Source: Chionoecetes opilio
Taxonomy: Eukaryota > Arthropoda > Malacostraca > Decapoda > Majidae
DNA length: 64,000 bases
Direction of reading: 5' to 3'
Assembly: GCA_016584305.1 (NCBI GenBank)
Contig: JACEEZ010000475.1
Location: 386,001 to 450,000 of the forward strand
This document shows positions 22,915 through 38,493 of the stretch, piece after piece (position 1 is the first letter of the stretch; every line of letters begins with the position of its first letter). The translations under genes and the position numbers were made by a program. The notes beneath the pieces are model-generated. The model saw only the letters and a program-made list of their open reading frames with translations, was not told the origin of the DNA and did no database searches.

Positions 22915-23174
22915 CACTCTCAGAAATGGGGGGTATATTAAGGGTAGAATTGTTACATCGCACCATCACTACCCTTTTTATACCCTATGTCCAGGCTGGA
23001 GGGTAGATGCTGCCGATTATACCCTTTATTACCCTTTATCTACCCTTTTTAGACGAGAGGGTTGAGAAAGGGTATATTTGGGGTTCGAAAAGGGTATATT
23101 TGTAAGGGTAGAAAAAGGGTAGCAGTATTTCATCACTACAAACACCCTTTTTCTACCCTTCTTTTCTAAGAGTG
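22915..23174. mobile_element. Small MITE, about 260 bp
   Basis: The left end CACTCTCAGAAA and the reverse complement of the right end, CACTCTTAGAAAAG, match. The interior is filled with the word TACCCTTT and its complement AAAGGGTA in alternating orientation, which would fold extensively. No certain target duplication and no coding capacity. Confidence 0.55.
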
Positions 23175-23394
23175 TGGATGATGTGAGCGTGCGATGCATG
23201 GGCAGGTGCAAATAAAGACTCTATTGTCGTAGTCATCCCTTTCATGGAACTCAAAGGAACAAATATCAGCAGTGACGGTTCTGGCTTGTGTGGCGCCATG
23301 GGTAAACCCCAACTTTTTTTTATTGATATATTAGGAACTACAAAATGATTTATGATTTATATATTTATTAAACATACTAGCAAAGTTACCCGTT

Positions 23395-23551
23395 AACCCG
23401 CTTGAAGACAACGAAAGGCTTTTGTACACGTAACTTTGTTTTATATTCTCTCTCTCTCTCTCTCTCTCTCTGTTCTTCCCTTTCCCTCGATGAAGTGTTA
23501 GAATATCTTTTTTCTATTCTTTCTTCTTTCTCTCCTTCCATCTCCTCGAAA

Positions 23552-23583
<32 letters not shown>

Positions 23584-23830
23584 AGATGAGTACATGATAT
23601 TAGTGTACAGACGGACATTCGCTGATTTATAGAGATGCACTTTTCCTTTTTCTTTGTTTCTTCTCTTGGCTTTTGTAGGAATAATACAAAAATAATGTAA
23701 ACAGAACAAAATATTGACGATCGAAACCATAATATACAACGATGTGTCGGGAATTTAAAACAAACAAACATGCAGTGTCCAGCCCTGGATTAGGTCCGAA
23801 TATAACGAGTTCTAGAAGGAAAAAAGATCT
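23395..23830. repeat. Dispersed repeat bearing TC and AG tracts, copy 1
   Basis: It starts near TTTGTACACGTAACT, contains a TC tract, then AGAATATCTTTTTTCTATTC, an AG tract, then TACAGACGGACATTCGCTGA and ACAACGATGTGTCGGGAATT. The same order of blocks is found at 23885-24380, and partly at about 29535-29710. Confidence 0.8.
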
Positions 23831-23884
23831 AATGAAATAATATTTATGATTAGAAACAGAAAAGGTTCCCCGACCGTTGAGGCA

Positions 23885-24050
23885 CAACTCACAGGCTTGT
23901 GTACACGTAACTCGGTTTATGACTGATCATCCAGTATGTCTCGTCTCATCACTCTCCTCCTCTCCTCTCCCTGTTCGCATTTCCCTCGATGGAGAGTGGT
24001 TAGAATATCTTTTTTCTATTCATTTCTTTTTTCTCTCCTTCCATCTCCCT

Positions 24051-24121
<71 letters not shown>

Positions 24122-24380
24122 TTAGCTGTACAGACGGACATTCGCTGAATTCTATAGTAAGATATCATCTTTTTCCTTTTTCTTTGATTTCTTCATCTTG
24201 GCTTTTGTAGTGATATATTTACAAAAATAATTGTTAAACAGAACTAATAATTATTTGGACGAATCGAAACACCATAGATATACAACGATGTGTCGGGAAT
24301 TTATGAAAACAAACAAACATGCAGTGTCAGCCTTGGGAATTATAAGGAAAATACAAGAATAATAACGAGTTCTAAGAAAA
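23885..24380. repeat. Dispersed repeat bearing TC and AG tracts, copy 2
   Basis: Tandem partner of 23395-23830 with the same internal landmarks. Its AG tract (about 24050-24119) is much longer and its TC tract has been replaced by mixed pyrimidines, so the microsatellites evolved after the duplication. Confidence 0.8.
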
Positions 24381-24525
24381 GAGATAAAGATAGCTACATG
24401 AAGATAATAATTGTCACCACCCTGAGGTGTGGAGACAACCAGGAAAAGGTCACGCAGCCGTTCGGAGGTCACAGACTCACAGTGCTGGGTCACAGCGTGA
24501 ACCTCGGGTCATGACGGTGAGTACA

Positions 24526-25823
24526 TCAAGGAGTGAGTAATGACGTGATCATCAGCGAGCTCCTCACTCCTTGGCCGCCGCCCCTCGGCGATGTTGTTGC
24601 CGCAACTGCTTCAGGAGCTGCCGCCGCCGCCTGCAGGTGTGCCTTGATGCAGGCCTCCACGGCGGCCACCTCGGCGGGAGGGCCCGTTATCCTCACCTGG
24701 CGGCACTCTGCGTTGGTGGCGGGGGGCACCGACACCCTTACGCCGGGGTGCTCCTGTGCCAGCCTGATGAGCGCCTCGCCCCCGGGGCCTACCACGTGGC
24801 GCCGCCTGTCGGGTGCCACTTCAAGGACCACCGTTGTTCTGGCCGCCTTACGACGCTCGGCGGCCTCACGCAGCTGTGCCGCGATGCCCTCCAGGTGGCC
24901 GGCGATGTCCTTGGCGGCGGAGGCCACCCGACTCTCGGGGCCCTCCAGGGTGACGTGGTGGGAGGCGCGGTCCTGGGGCAGGGGCACGTCACGCCCACGC
25001 TGCATGGGGTAGTCCTGCCGCAGTTTAAGGACCGTGTCCCTCCGCGGCTCGATGACGTGCTGCCGTCTGCCCGGTGGCACCGGCAGCAACACCTTCACCG
25101 TCTCCTCCTTCCAGGTGTTGCGCACCTTCTCGCGGGAGTCTTCCCTCCTTGGCATTGCCTTGCGCCGCGCCTAGACGCTTTTCTTCTTGGCTGGCAGTGC
25201 AGGAGTGACGCTCTCCTGCATAGCCTCGGTGACGTCCTCGGTGGCAGGAATGCTATCACGGCATTTCCTGCGACTCTTACACACGACCTGCCATTCCCCG
25301 GACTCGTCGTCTGGCTCTTCATCTGCAGCAGGAGCCTTCTTCTGCTTCTTCCGCTTTTTCCGAGGGTGCTTCGTCCTCCTCGCTTTCATCCTTGTCGAGA
25401 GAGACAGCTGCTACGCCTGCATCATCGCCGGACTGGCCTGGGCCCACTTTCTTGGATCCGCCCCAATAAAAGCGGGCAACCAAACACAGAACAATTAGCG
25501 CAACGCATCCCATGAAACACCCAGCAACACAGGTGAGTGTTGCTGTGAAGGCCGCTTGGTCGAGTTCGGCCTTCACCACCTCCACCTCCAGGCAGCCGAG
25601 GAACCGCCTCGTCTCCACCAGGCGGTCCCACCACGGCACACCCACCGGGGCCACGCAGACCACCTGTGGGTCTCGAGGAGGGGGCGGGGCGCAGAGGTCC
25701 CAGCCACCACAGGTGAGCCAGGAGCTCCCGTACCTGCCATGCCGTAGTGGCGTGGAGGCCCTTGTCCTGCCACGCCTGCACCACCTCGGACACCCGCAGG
25801 GCGTCCTGCCAGGCGCTCCAGAG
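24526..25823 (-). pseudogene. KH-domain (vigilin-like) gene relic, 3' part
   Basis: GC-rich minus-strand coding sequence. Read in order it gives a helical N-terminal segment, a hydrophobic segment (CFMGCVALIVLCLVARFYWG, a likely membrane span), an acidic stretch, a Lys/Arg-rich stretch, then two KH domains. The first KH has a degenerate GxxG loop. The second has the good core HVVGPGGEALIRLAQEH and ends VRITGPPAEVAAVEACIKAHL. At least two frame changes (near 25690 and 25370) and one in-frame TAG (25171-25173) break the frame, so as it stands it is a pseudogene. KH domains bind single-stranded nucleic acid. The N-terminal end continues at 27759-27840 beyond a hAT insertion. Confidence 0.65.
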
Positions 25824-27750
25824 CAGTGTTGCCAACCGTAGGGCGATTCAGCATCATATCATGGCTTGTAGGGCCGTAGAGCGATTTTACATAAACTGAG
25901 CTAAACGTAGGGTGATTTGAATTTTTTTTTTAGTTATATTTACTTTGCAGCAAAAGATAAATCATATAAGCAGAAAGGAAATTTGTAAAAAAAAAAAAAA
26001 AGTAGTAGTTTTTAATTAATTAATATTTTCTATTACGCCCTGGAAAATCGGGTTAAATGATAACCAATGAGTGACTCTGGCAGCTGATATATCGCATCAG
26101 CTGCTGGGCCGCTGGTGTGGCTGTAAGCATGAACATAATAATAATAATAAAATAAGGAAGCTACAAGAGGCCGTGAGACCTACACGAGGTAGTTCCTGTT
26201 ACTTAACACTATATACATCCACCTTTCATCCCCATCCATGAAATTATCTAGCCTCCTTTTAAAGCTCCCTAATGACTCCGCACTAACTACCTGTCTACTG
26301 AGTCCATTCCAATCATTTACCACCCTATTTGTGAAACAGTTTTTCCATTTCTTTTTTAAATCTACGCTTTTCCAGCTTGAATCCGTTACTTCTTGCTCTA
26401 CCCTGGTTACTAGCCGTAAGAACTTTTCCTACATCGCCTTTATTGTATCCCTTCATCCACTTAAAAACTTCTATCAGATCGCCCCTTACTCTGCATCTCT
26501 CGAGTGAGTTACCAAGCCCCCAAATAAGCCTTACTTGCTAATATATTTAATAGCTCCAATCTCTTCTCATAACTAAAGTTACGCATCCCATGTATCATTT
26601 TGGTTATCCTTCTCGGCACTGATTCTAACAAGGCTATATCCATCCTATAATATGGAGACCAAAACTGAACCGCATAGTCTAGGTGAGGTCTGACTAGAGC
26701 CAAATAAAGCTTTAGAATAACCTCAGCACTTCTACTTTTAACACTCCTGGTAATGAATCCTAACACCCTATTAGCTCTATTTCTAGCCTCAATACATTGT
26801 TGTTTCCTAGGACAGAAATACGTGAAATTGAATCCCTATACGTGAATGGCCACCTATTTTAGGAATGAATTTTTAAGGCTAAAAGCTTACTTTATATGCC
26901 AGGATATAGAGTAACTCATTACCTTAACCCTAACAAACACTCTTGCAACCTTAACTCAGGTTACATAGGGTGTTACTTTTCTGAGGACTGATATTACAGG
27001 TAACATGCAAAAATACATGTTAAACAACATGTAAAATCTCAGTATTCTTGAAGGATCTAACAAAATGGATTTGTAGGTAAATTAATAAGATTAATTTCTA
27101 TGACTGTTCTAAAAAATTGTGATGGGAAGATTAAAAGTAAAACATGGATCGCAAACTATTATGAGATGTAAACAAATCAATGGGCTACAGTTTTATCTGC
27201 AGAAGAAGAACAAAGAATAATAATTCGCAGACTCTTGTTAGTCATTGTAAATGAACTCTGGTAAAACCTATGATCAGCGCCTTTCTGCCATACAAGAAGA
27301 TTTTTGTTACACATTTCATTCTGAATAAGCATACACACTTTTAAAGTCTGAATCTTAGATCATGGGAAGCTAGCGTGCTGTTACTCACTAACAGGGAGGG
27401 ATAGGACAGGTCTAGCTAGATGACGTGAGCGTGCTGCCGTCCTATGTGGAACTGTGGAAGCTGGGTATCCACTTGTTGCATTTCGTATCATATCATCGTT
27501 GCGTATCATTCAGTGGTAGGGACGCTGCAATAAGGCATATTTTACCAGTTTCACTACAAAAATATCCGTATAAAGAACAGCATGCGTTGCACTGTTGTAT
27601 GTTATTAAAATTTATATGATACAAAGATTATGGAAACGGTTATATTGACAAATGTCGATTTTCATCTTGAACCGTAGGGCGATGAAGGGAAATGTAGGGC
27701 GTTGTCATTGTCTGTGTAGGGCGAAGATGTTTTTGGGGTTGGCATCACTG
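25824..27750. mobile_element. hAT-type element, 1927 bp, splitting the KH relic
   Basis: The ends CAGTGTTGCCAAC and GTTGGCATCACTG are inverted repeats with one mismatch. A perfect 8-bp target duplication CTCCAGAG flanks it (25816-25823 and 27751-27758). Subterminal GTAGGGCGAT words recur inverted at the right end. There is no transposase, so it is non-autonomous. It carries a minus-strand LINE fragment at 26130-26810. Confidence 0.9.
26130..26810 (-). mobile_element. LINE 3' fragment inside the hAT element
   Basis: Same LINE family as in TAF1B introns 2 and 7, on the minus strand. The tail lies at 26130-26200, then the ORF end in several frames, reaching 5' to the LGFITRSVKSRSAEVILKLY motif near 26760 and stopping near CCTAGGAAACAA. 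It is frameshifted and dead. Confidence 0.88.
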
Positions 27751-27758
27751 CTCCAGAG

Positions 27759-27840
27759 GAGGGCACCGATGCCCACCCCCACGGCCATCAGGATGTGCTT
27801 GCAGATGTTTACTCTGATCACAGAAGTTTAATGCATTTTA
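27759..27840 (-). pseudogene. KH-gene relic, N-terminal end beyond the hAT insertion
   Basis: Read on the minus strand, this gives HILMAVGVGIGALLW and then joins, across the hAT element and one copy of its target duplication, to the frame of the main relic. A TAA lies 12 codons upstream of the in-frame ATG, so the ATG near 27799 could be the original start. This shows directly that the hAT arrived within the coding region. Confidence 0.6.
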
Positions 27841-27864
27841 TTTTATAAATCACCAGATTAAGAG

Positions 27865-29432
27865 GCGTATTTTGTAGTGTCCTTCCGGAGTAAAATTATA
27901 CTTATTTAAGCTCCGCCCCTGCTTGCCATCACAAAATACGATTGTAGCGCTGCCAAAGCTCTTTCTTGATGTTGCCGAGAGTAAAAGTGTCGTATACTTC
28001 ATTACCTCTTTACAGAGGCTCAAGGAATATCGTTAAGGTTGACATTATTGAAGGCACAGCAAAGAGTAGTAGCGTGATTGTCTGTATTACACATCGATAT
28101 CTAATTGTTTTGAGCTCTTAGAATGGCCTAGCATTGTTTTCTAACTCTATAGATGGACTTGATATTAAACTGAAATGTTTAGGGCGCTATGAAACTGTTA
28201 TTTGAATATCTATTTGCTACACAGCCATTTCACGATGTGCGTCGAGGATGTTTAATGCTTTCATGGACCTGTACGTATGTAGGCTACGTGTACCTACATC
28301 TACGTTTCACCAATTATTCTTTGCCTAAACCTAGATGAATGCTGGTTGTGATTCATCCTCCAGTGCATCTCCCCCGTTTAACATCCATGGGCGGGTGTGT
28401 GGTGGGCGGTGTGTGATGGACGTGTGGTGGGTGGGTGTGTGGTGGGCGGATGTATGATGGGCGTGTGGTGGGTGGGTGTGTGGTGGGCGGATGGGTGATG
28501 GGCGTGTGGTGGGTGGTGTGTGGTGGGCGGATGTGTGATGGGCGTGTGGTGGGTGGGTGTGTGGTGGGCAGATGTGTGATGGGCGTGTGGTGGGTGGGTG
28601 TATGGTGGGCGGAGGGGTGATGGGCGTGTGGTGGGTGGGTGTGTGGTGGGCGGGTGGTGGGCGGATGGGTGATGGGCGTGTGGGGGGTGGGTGTGTGGTG
28701 GGCGGGTGGTGGTGGGCGGGTGGGTGCCTGGGTGGTGGTGTGGGTGTGTGGTGGCCCGTGGTAGAGACCTCTTACCGTGTTGGCGCTGAATCAGACTGAT
28801 GAAATGTTCGTATTCGTGCCCTGCGATAGGTTCTCTAAAAGGCTTTCTTTTTGTGTGATATAACATATATACCAAATTTATACATTTCTATTGCAAATGT
28901 AATATCACTCATGAATATATTTAAGTATTTGACTATACTATAGCAAAAAATACACCAGTTTTGGTGCTAAGCCAGCAAGCATCAACGAAGATTCGGACAC
29001 ATTGAAAAATTCGAGGGATTGGGAAATTTGTTCCAGACGTCGCTGGAGAATTTTAATATTTGTGACTTCTTACCTGTTAAGAGTCACCTACTCTACTCCT
29101 TACTACTCCTTACCTACTATTAATTAAATACAGTATCCTTTGCATGTCGTGCGCATGTAATGAATGTTGAATTGGATGAGAATTAAAGGAAAAGAGAAAC
29201 ATTTACGGGAGGAGTTTTGATAAGATTTTCTCATGCGCGCGATCTGATTGGCCAGGCTCTTGAAACCACCACCCACACCCACGACTGTATAATTTTCAGG
29301 AAAAGAGTAAAATATCGCTGCCGAAGTGTATCTGCTCAGTTTTCTATGCACGCAAAAGAGTAAAATATAAGTGGGCGGAGCTTAAATAAGTAAAATTTTA
29401 CTTCCAAGGGCATGGACAAAATACGCCTAATT
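27865..29432. mobile_element. Candidate DNA element with about 60-bp inverted ends
   Basis: The left segment 27865-27925 contains AGGCGTATTTTGT and TACTTATTTAAGCTCCGCCC. The right segment 29372-29432 contains the reverse complements GGGCGGAGCTTAAATAAGTA and ACAAAATACGCCT in the proper order. The interior is non-coding and holds a 41-bp minisatellite. No certain target duplication was found. Confidence 0.55.
28391..28760. repeat. 41-bp GT-rich minisatellite
   Basis: The unit is roughly GTGTGTGGTGGGCGGATG then TGTGATGGGCGTGTGGTGGGTGG, about nine imperfect copies. The plus strand is extremely G-rich in runs of three, so it could form G-quadruplexes. The His/Pro/Thr-rich minus-strand frame is a translation of the repeat. 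Confidence 0.88.
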
Positions 29433-29640
29433 TACTGTTGTGTCACCGTAAGTCTTGTGAGTGAGAAAGGGGATGCCAAGTTGTCTGTTTGGGGGACGAG
29501 CAGAAGTTACCCGTAATAAGTGTGATGCTCTCAAAGACAAATCGAATGTCTTTGTACACGTAATACCGTGTTTATGAATCTCTCTCTTTCTCTCTCACTC
29601 TCCCTCTCTTGCTTTTTTTTCTCTCTCCTTCCATCTCCCA

Positions 29641-29642
<2 letters not shown>

Positions 29643-29710
<68 letters not shown>
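29643..29710. repeat. (AG)n microsatellite
   Basis: About 68 bp of perfect AG, directly left of a LINE fragment. It belongs to a partial third copy of the dispersed repeat seen at 23.4 and 23.9 kb. Confidence 0.95.
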
Positions 29711-29712
<2 letters not shown>

Positions 29713-29717
29713 TGTGC

Positions 29718-31570
<1,853 letters not shown>

Positions 31571-31630
31571 AGGTTAAGTGAAAAACAGAAAGATATATAA
31601 ATGTATTATTATTATTATTATTATTATTAT

Positions 31631-33419
31631 ATTTTTTTTGCAGACGCTCCATGCCGCCCCTGCGACGATGCCCATGTCACCCATACCTAAATCCGCCACA
31701 GTATCAGGGTAGACTAGACTAGAAAGGATTCAGCTTTATGCTGCTATCGAGGGCTGGAAATAAGATAGTTAGCTGAGCCTACTACAAGATAAGATAACAG
31801 ATGACACGTTTATCACTGAACAACTTAAGCGTAATAAAGTTCTTGCTTGTGCATTTTGAGGCCGCTACATATCCTCAATCAGGTCAACTCAACAGGCGAC
31901 AGTTAGTGTGTTGTCCGTGTTGCAATTAATGTGTATAATTGCATCATTTCATAAATTCCTTTTGAAGCATTCCGATCAGCATACATATATAGTGAGCGTT
32001 GATAAGACAGCTGTGAGGACTTAACCTGTTACACGTACACGTTGTCTGCCACGAAGGTTTTCTAGTCACAATATACTCATATGTGCCTTCAAGATCCTCG
32101 AATAGCCCCAGCTCACGCAGGGCGTAAAGTAACGCTTCTGTTTATCCGTCACACGTTGTGATTACATTTTTATGCTAATATTGATAACCCGCTACCTTTG
32201 TTACAGTACCTCCGGCATAACAGTACTATACATAGCCTAGTTAATAACACTTAGCAGTGAATTGCAACATTGCAGTTAGACTAATGACTAACCCGCTACT
32301 CTGATTACAGACTCCGGATATTGATATAACGAGCCTCATAGGAGTTATTTCACGTGATGACCATGCATAATATGACTAATATCTATGAGACTGATTAGAC
32401 AATGTGCTATACAGATAGTTTTTCACTGTGAGACGCGCATAATTCTGAGCTAATATCAATGAGACTATTTAGAAATGGTGCTATGATATGATATGATATG
32501 ATATGATAAAAAAATATGTGTCATTGATATTTAGTGTAATTGTTAAGCAAATCGAAGCGAACACATTCTTATTACCTGCCATTGCCAAAGACTCAAGGAA
32601 GTGGGTCGATTCTGCCACAACGGGCGTGTTTGAAAAGAGAGACTGCATGTCCGCGAGGGGACTCGTTCGGGGAACCTCCCGAGATTTAAGTAGACTAGAG
32701 AGTCAAGTATTTCCTGTTGACAGAGCGTGGCCTGTCTCCCTCATTGTCCCTGGCTAGTACTTTCTGCATGGAAGGTAAAAACGGGTAAAACAATGCATAA
32801 CAACAGCCGAGCAGCATTGGTGAAAAAAACCCAAAATTGAGAGGAGGCTAGAGGAGACACATGAAGGATTGCATGACGTCATTTTTTAATGATGACGCTG
32901 GAAATGTTAGATCAATACAACGAAACAGCTGAGCCACGCATGACTTCGGGATGATGATTTAAAATGATGCTAAGATCTTACGAATCTTAAATATTAATGC
33001 AATGACAACAGAAAGGACATGCATGCTATATTTCATAACGGCACAAATCACTCAAATTACAAAAGTCTTACAGAAAAAAAAGGAGCATGCGAGAGGAAAT
33101 AATGTGCTATTTTCTCATGACGCACGGATGATGATTCTCTGGAATAAGCCTGGGCACAGAACTACATAATGCCTAGTTTGTGTGCCGGGAGCCCATGACG
33201 TTATAGGGAAGTCCTTTCCTCGTAGTATGTAATACTGAATAAAAATACCGAATAATATCAACGCAGTATTACAGCTAAAAGGCACATCATACGAAAGACT
33301 TTTGTAAGTTTTATCAGAAGAGAGAAAAAAAGAAAGTATTATGCATTGAGAACTATGAGCGGAAGTCCTCTGCTCCATGTGTCACTCTTACCCTTCACAT
33401 CCCGGGAAGCATATTGGCG
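31631..33419. other. Non-coding stretch, no gene recognised
   Basis: AT-rich DNA. ATATG pentamers repeat at 32484-32507. ORFs are short and without recognisable domains. Nothing I would call a gene or an element boundary. Confidence 0.4.
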
Positions 33420-33780
33420 TTCTCTGGAATAGTATGTAGTGTGGGGATGTCGAGCCAATCACCGATGTCCAAGCTTGTGACGTCACATTGGGGGTGGAGC
33501 CTACGTGATCGCTGGGCTATAATCGGTATGTTTTATCTAGGATTAAACCTATTAAATTGTTAAATTTAACCTTACCTAACCTAAACTAACCCAACCTAAC
33601 CTAACCTAACCCAACCTAACCTAATCTAAACTTTATAAATTATATTAAATAAAACAGGTTATAACCCAGCGATCACTTAAGCTCCACCCCCATATGACGT
33701 CACGAGCTTGGACAACGGTGATTGGTTTGGCTAGAGACATCCCCCATACCACATACTATTCCATAAAACGGCAGTATGCT
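33420..33780. mobile_element. Foldback MITE with telomere-like loop
   Basis: The left arm (about 33430-33535) and right arm (about 33657-33765) are inverted copies. They share GTGACGTCA, GGGGGTGGAGC, GTGATCGCTGGG and the CCAATCACCG word in mirrored order. The loop holds the CCTAA-type array at 33572-33630. No coding capacity; target duplication not determined. Confidence 0.7.
33572..33630. repeat. Interstitial telomere-like (CCTAA)n array
   Basis: About ten degenerate copies of CCTAA or CCCAA, the complement of the arthropod telomere repeat TTAGG. It sits in the loop of a foldback MITE, not at a chromosome end. Confidence 0.8.
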
Positions 33781-33819
33781 CCCGAGGAATGCAAATGGGT
33801 TCCTTGGGATAAGAGTGAT

Positions 33820-34096
<277 letters not shown>

Positions 34097-34468
34097 AATG
34101 ATAAACAGAGTGATTGCAACTCCTTTGTTATGAATGAGAGGAATAGTAGAGAGGGATTCACTTGCTATCTGGGTCAGCGACGGTATATACAAAGTCTTAT
34201 TGTTGCCACGCGCCCCCAGCACAGTACTTCTACTTGGCACGTATGATGTAGTGTGGGCGAGACGCTTCACCATTATTGTGACGAAGATAAATTGATGAAC
34301 TGAAGTGTTAAACCGCAGTATGACACCAAAATAAGACACATAGATAAAGAGACAAAGAGCAGCAACACAAATTACAATCCAGACTTAGGTAGTGGTTTTT
34401 TTTTTTAAATTGAACGCTTGTGTTTTCAAGCTGTACCATCGTCTTCCATCGCCACTTTACTTCATTCT

Positions 34469-34473
34469 CCATA

Positions 34474-34526
<53 letters not shown>
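34469..34526. repeat. (TC)n microsatellite
   Basis: Perfect TC tract of nearly 60 bp. Confidence 0.95.
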
Positions 34527-36298
<1,772 letters not shown>

Positions 36299-36609
36299 AA
36301 AAATGGGGAGGTTGGGTAGAGGGGGGGTATGAGTAGTGGAGAGTAGTTGGGTGGGGGTGGAAGGCATTGTTCTACTCTACCCACCGACCTGGATTCTGAA
36401 ACAGAGAAACGTGAAACTGCACCCCCACCCCTCACACCTCCCATTAGATCAGCGTTTCTTAACCTTTTCCGACCTCAGCACCCCGTGTAGTCAGGTCTAG
36501 GATGTTCAGCACCCCCTATTTCTGGCTAACATCTGGTTACAGAGACTACAGTTGCTACACTACTACAGGGATAAAGTAAAGTGAAGTGAAGTACTGCTTG
36601 ATCATTGGT

Positions 36610-38055
36610 TTTGTTCATTCTCTAAAAATAAAACACCAAGGATGCCAATACTATCGGCAAAAGCAATGGAATGATCATCTCCAGCGCTGCCCTCGCCAGT
36701 CCAGGGTACGCTACCAACTGATCACACCAGAAGCCAGACAATGGTAATGTACGGAATTTTGTCTGACAACCCTGGTTCACCTGCATATCAATAAGCTCTT
36801 CATATTGCATATCAATAAGGTTGTCAGCATTACTCATGTCTGCCAGGAAAGCTTCCCACATTCCCTCCCTGGATTCGATGATTCCAGAGTGAAAGCTTCT
36901 TCTTGAAGGCTGCTACCTTCTCTGCACAAACAAGATTGTTAGCAAACATGCCTTGCATGGATAAGTTGAGTTTATTCAAATGGCTGAAAATGTCTGCTAG
37001 ATAGGAGAGAGAGAGAGGATGAACATTTCGTCCTCAAAATTTTCAGCGAACTTATTCCGATACTCTTGGAGGAATATTGAAATCTCATCCTTGAGCTCTG
37101 CAATACGGGTCAGGATTTTCCAACGTGAGAACCACCGCACTTACGTGTGGAAGAGAAGGACTTAATATTCACTTTCCATCTCCTCACAAAATAACTTGAA
37201 CACTCTGTGTCTGTGGTTTAAAGGACGACCCCGGATGAAATTCACAACTTGAACACAGACAGATATAACTTCTTTGAGGTGAGGCGGCAACGTCTTTGCA
37301 GACAAAGCATGGCGATGGAGAACACAGTGTTTCATGATGATATCTGGTACCCTCTTCTTAACCAAAGCAGTAAAGCCAGACCTATTCCCTATCATGGCTG
37401 GGGTACCATCTTTGCAGACCGACCCTACCTTCTCCCACTTGATCTGATGCTTCTCAAAGAACTCGTCCACGAGTCGGAATACATCCGCTGCCTTCGTAGT
37501 CATTTGCAACACCTCGCAGAAGATAAATTAATCTTTAATTTCACCATCCTTGGTGTACCGGGTAAACAAAATCAGTTGACTCATGTTGGAAACATCAGTT
37601 GATTCATCCAACTGGAGACTGAAGCAGATGGGACTGTCCATAATCTCCTGAACAATCTGGTCCAATATGTGGCAACTCATATCTGCAACTCTCCCTGTGA
37701 TGATATCGTTGGACAGAGGCACTTCTTTCATCTTCTTGGCTGCCTCTGTTCCAAGAACCAGTTCTACCATCCGAATGGTGCATGGCTTAACCAGGTTTTC
37801 CAGAGCCAAATGCGAAGCCTTCTCCCTGATGCACTGGTATGCCACCTCATAGGAAGCTTGCAGAAGGGGTTTATGTACTGGCTTGAATCCAAGTCGGGGT
37901 AGTGTGCCTTTCTGGTCATATCTAGCCCTCTTAGCCTGCAGTCGATAGTCTGTTCATGTTCTGCAGCTGGATGTTTCACCTGGTGTTCTCGGAGTCTAGC
38001 ATACTTTACATTTGAGTTACAAATAATGAAATGGCAGGTCATACATTGTGCCCGG
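36610..38055 (-). pseudogene. hAT transposase relic of the ZBED5/FAM200/SCAND3 type
   Basis: On the minus strand the relic starts with a BED-like zinc finger (CMTCHFIICN then KYARLREHQVKH). It continues with the ALENLVKPC region and VPLSNDIITGRVADMSCHI. The catalytic-domain start is SLQLDESTDVSNMSQLI, followed by GSVCKDGTPAMIGNRSG and KHCVLHRHALSAK, then RPLNHRHRVFKLFCEEMESE and VRW. These are hallmarks of hAT transposases and of vertebrate genes domesticated from them. The frame is broken by shifts near 37850 and 37520 and stops near 37160, and the C-terminus fades near 36610. It is inactive. Confidence 0.88.
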
Positions 38056-38179
38056 TCTGGTCCTCTACGACAGGCTTCTTCAAATTACGGGTCGCGACCC
38101 TATACTGGGTCGCAAGCTTTTGCTCAGTGGGTCGCCACGCCGTAAACAGATAATTATATAAATAATATGTGAAATGCAT

Positions 38180-38493
<314 letters not shown>

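Noticed and set aside
25422..25835. Plus- and minus-strand ORFs of 100-310 codons over the KH relic
   Set aside because: GC-rich DNA has few stops, so the opposite strand is open by chance. Only the minus-strand frames with KH domains make protein sense.
38060..38150. A second hAT end (CAGGCTTCTTCAAATTACGG) inside the 36.4-kb hAT element
   Set aside because: It resembles a hAT MITE end with GGGTCGC words, but I could not find a matching right end or target duplication.
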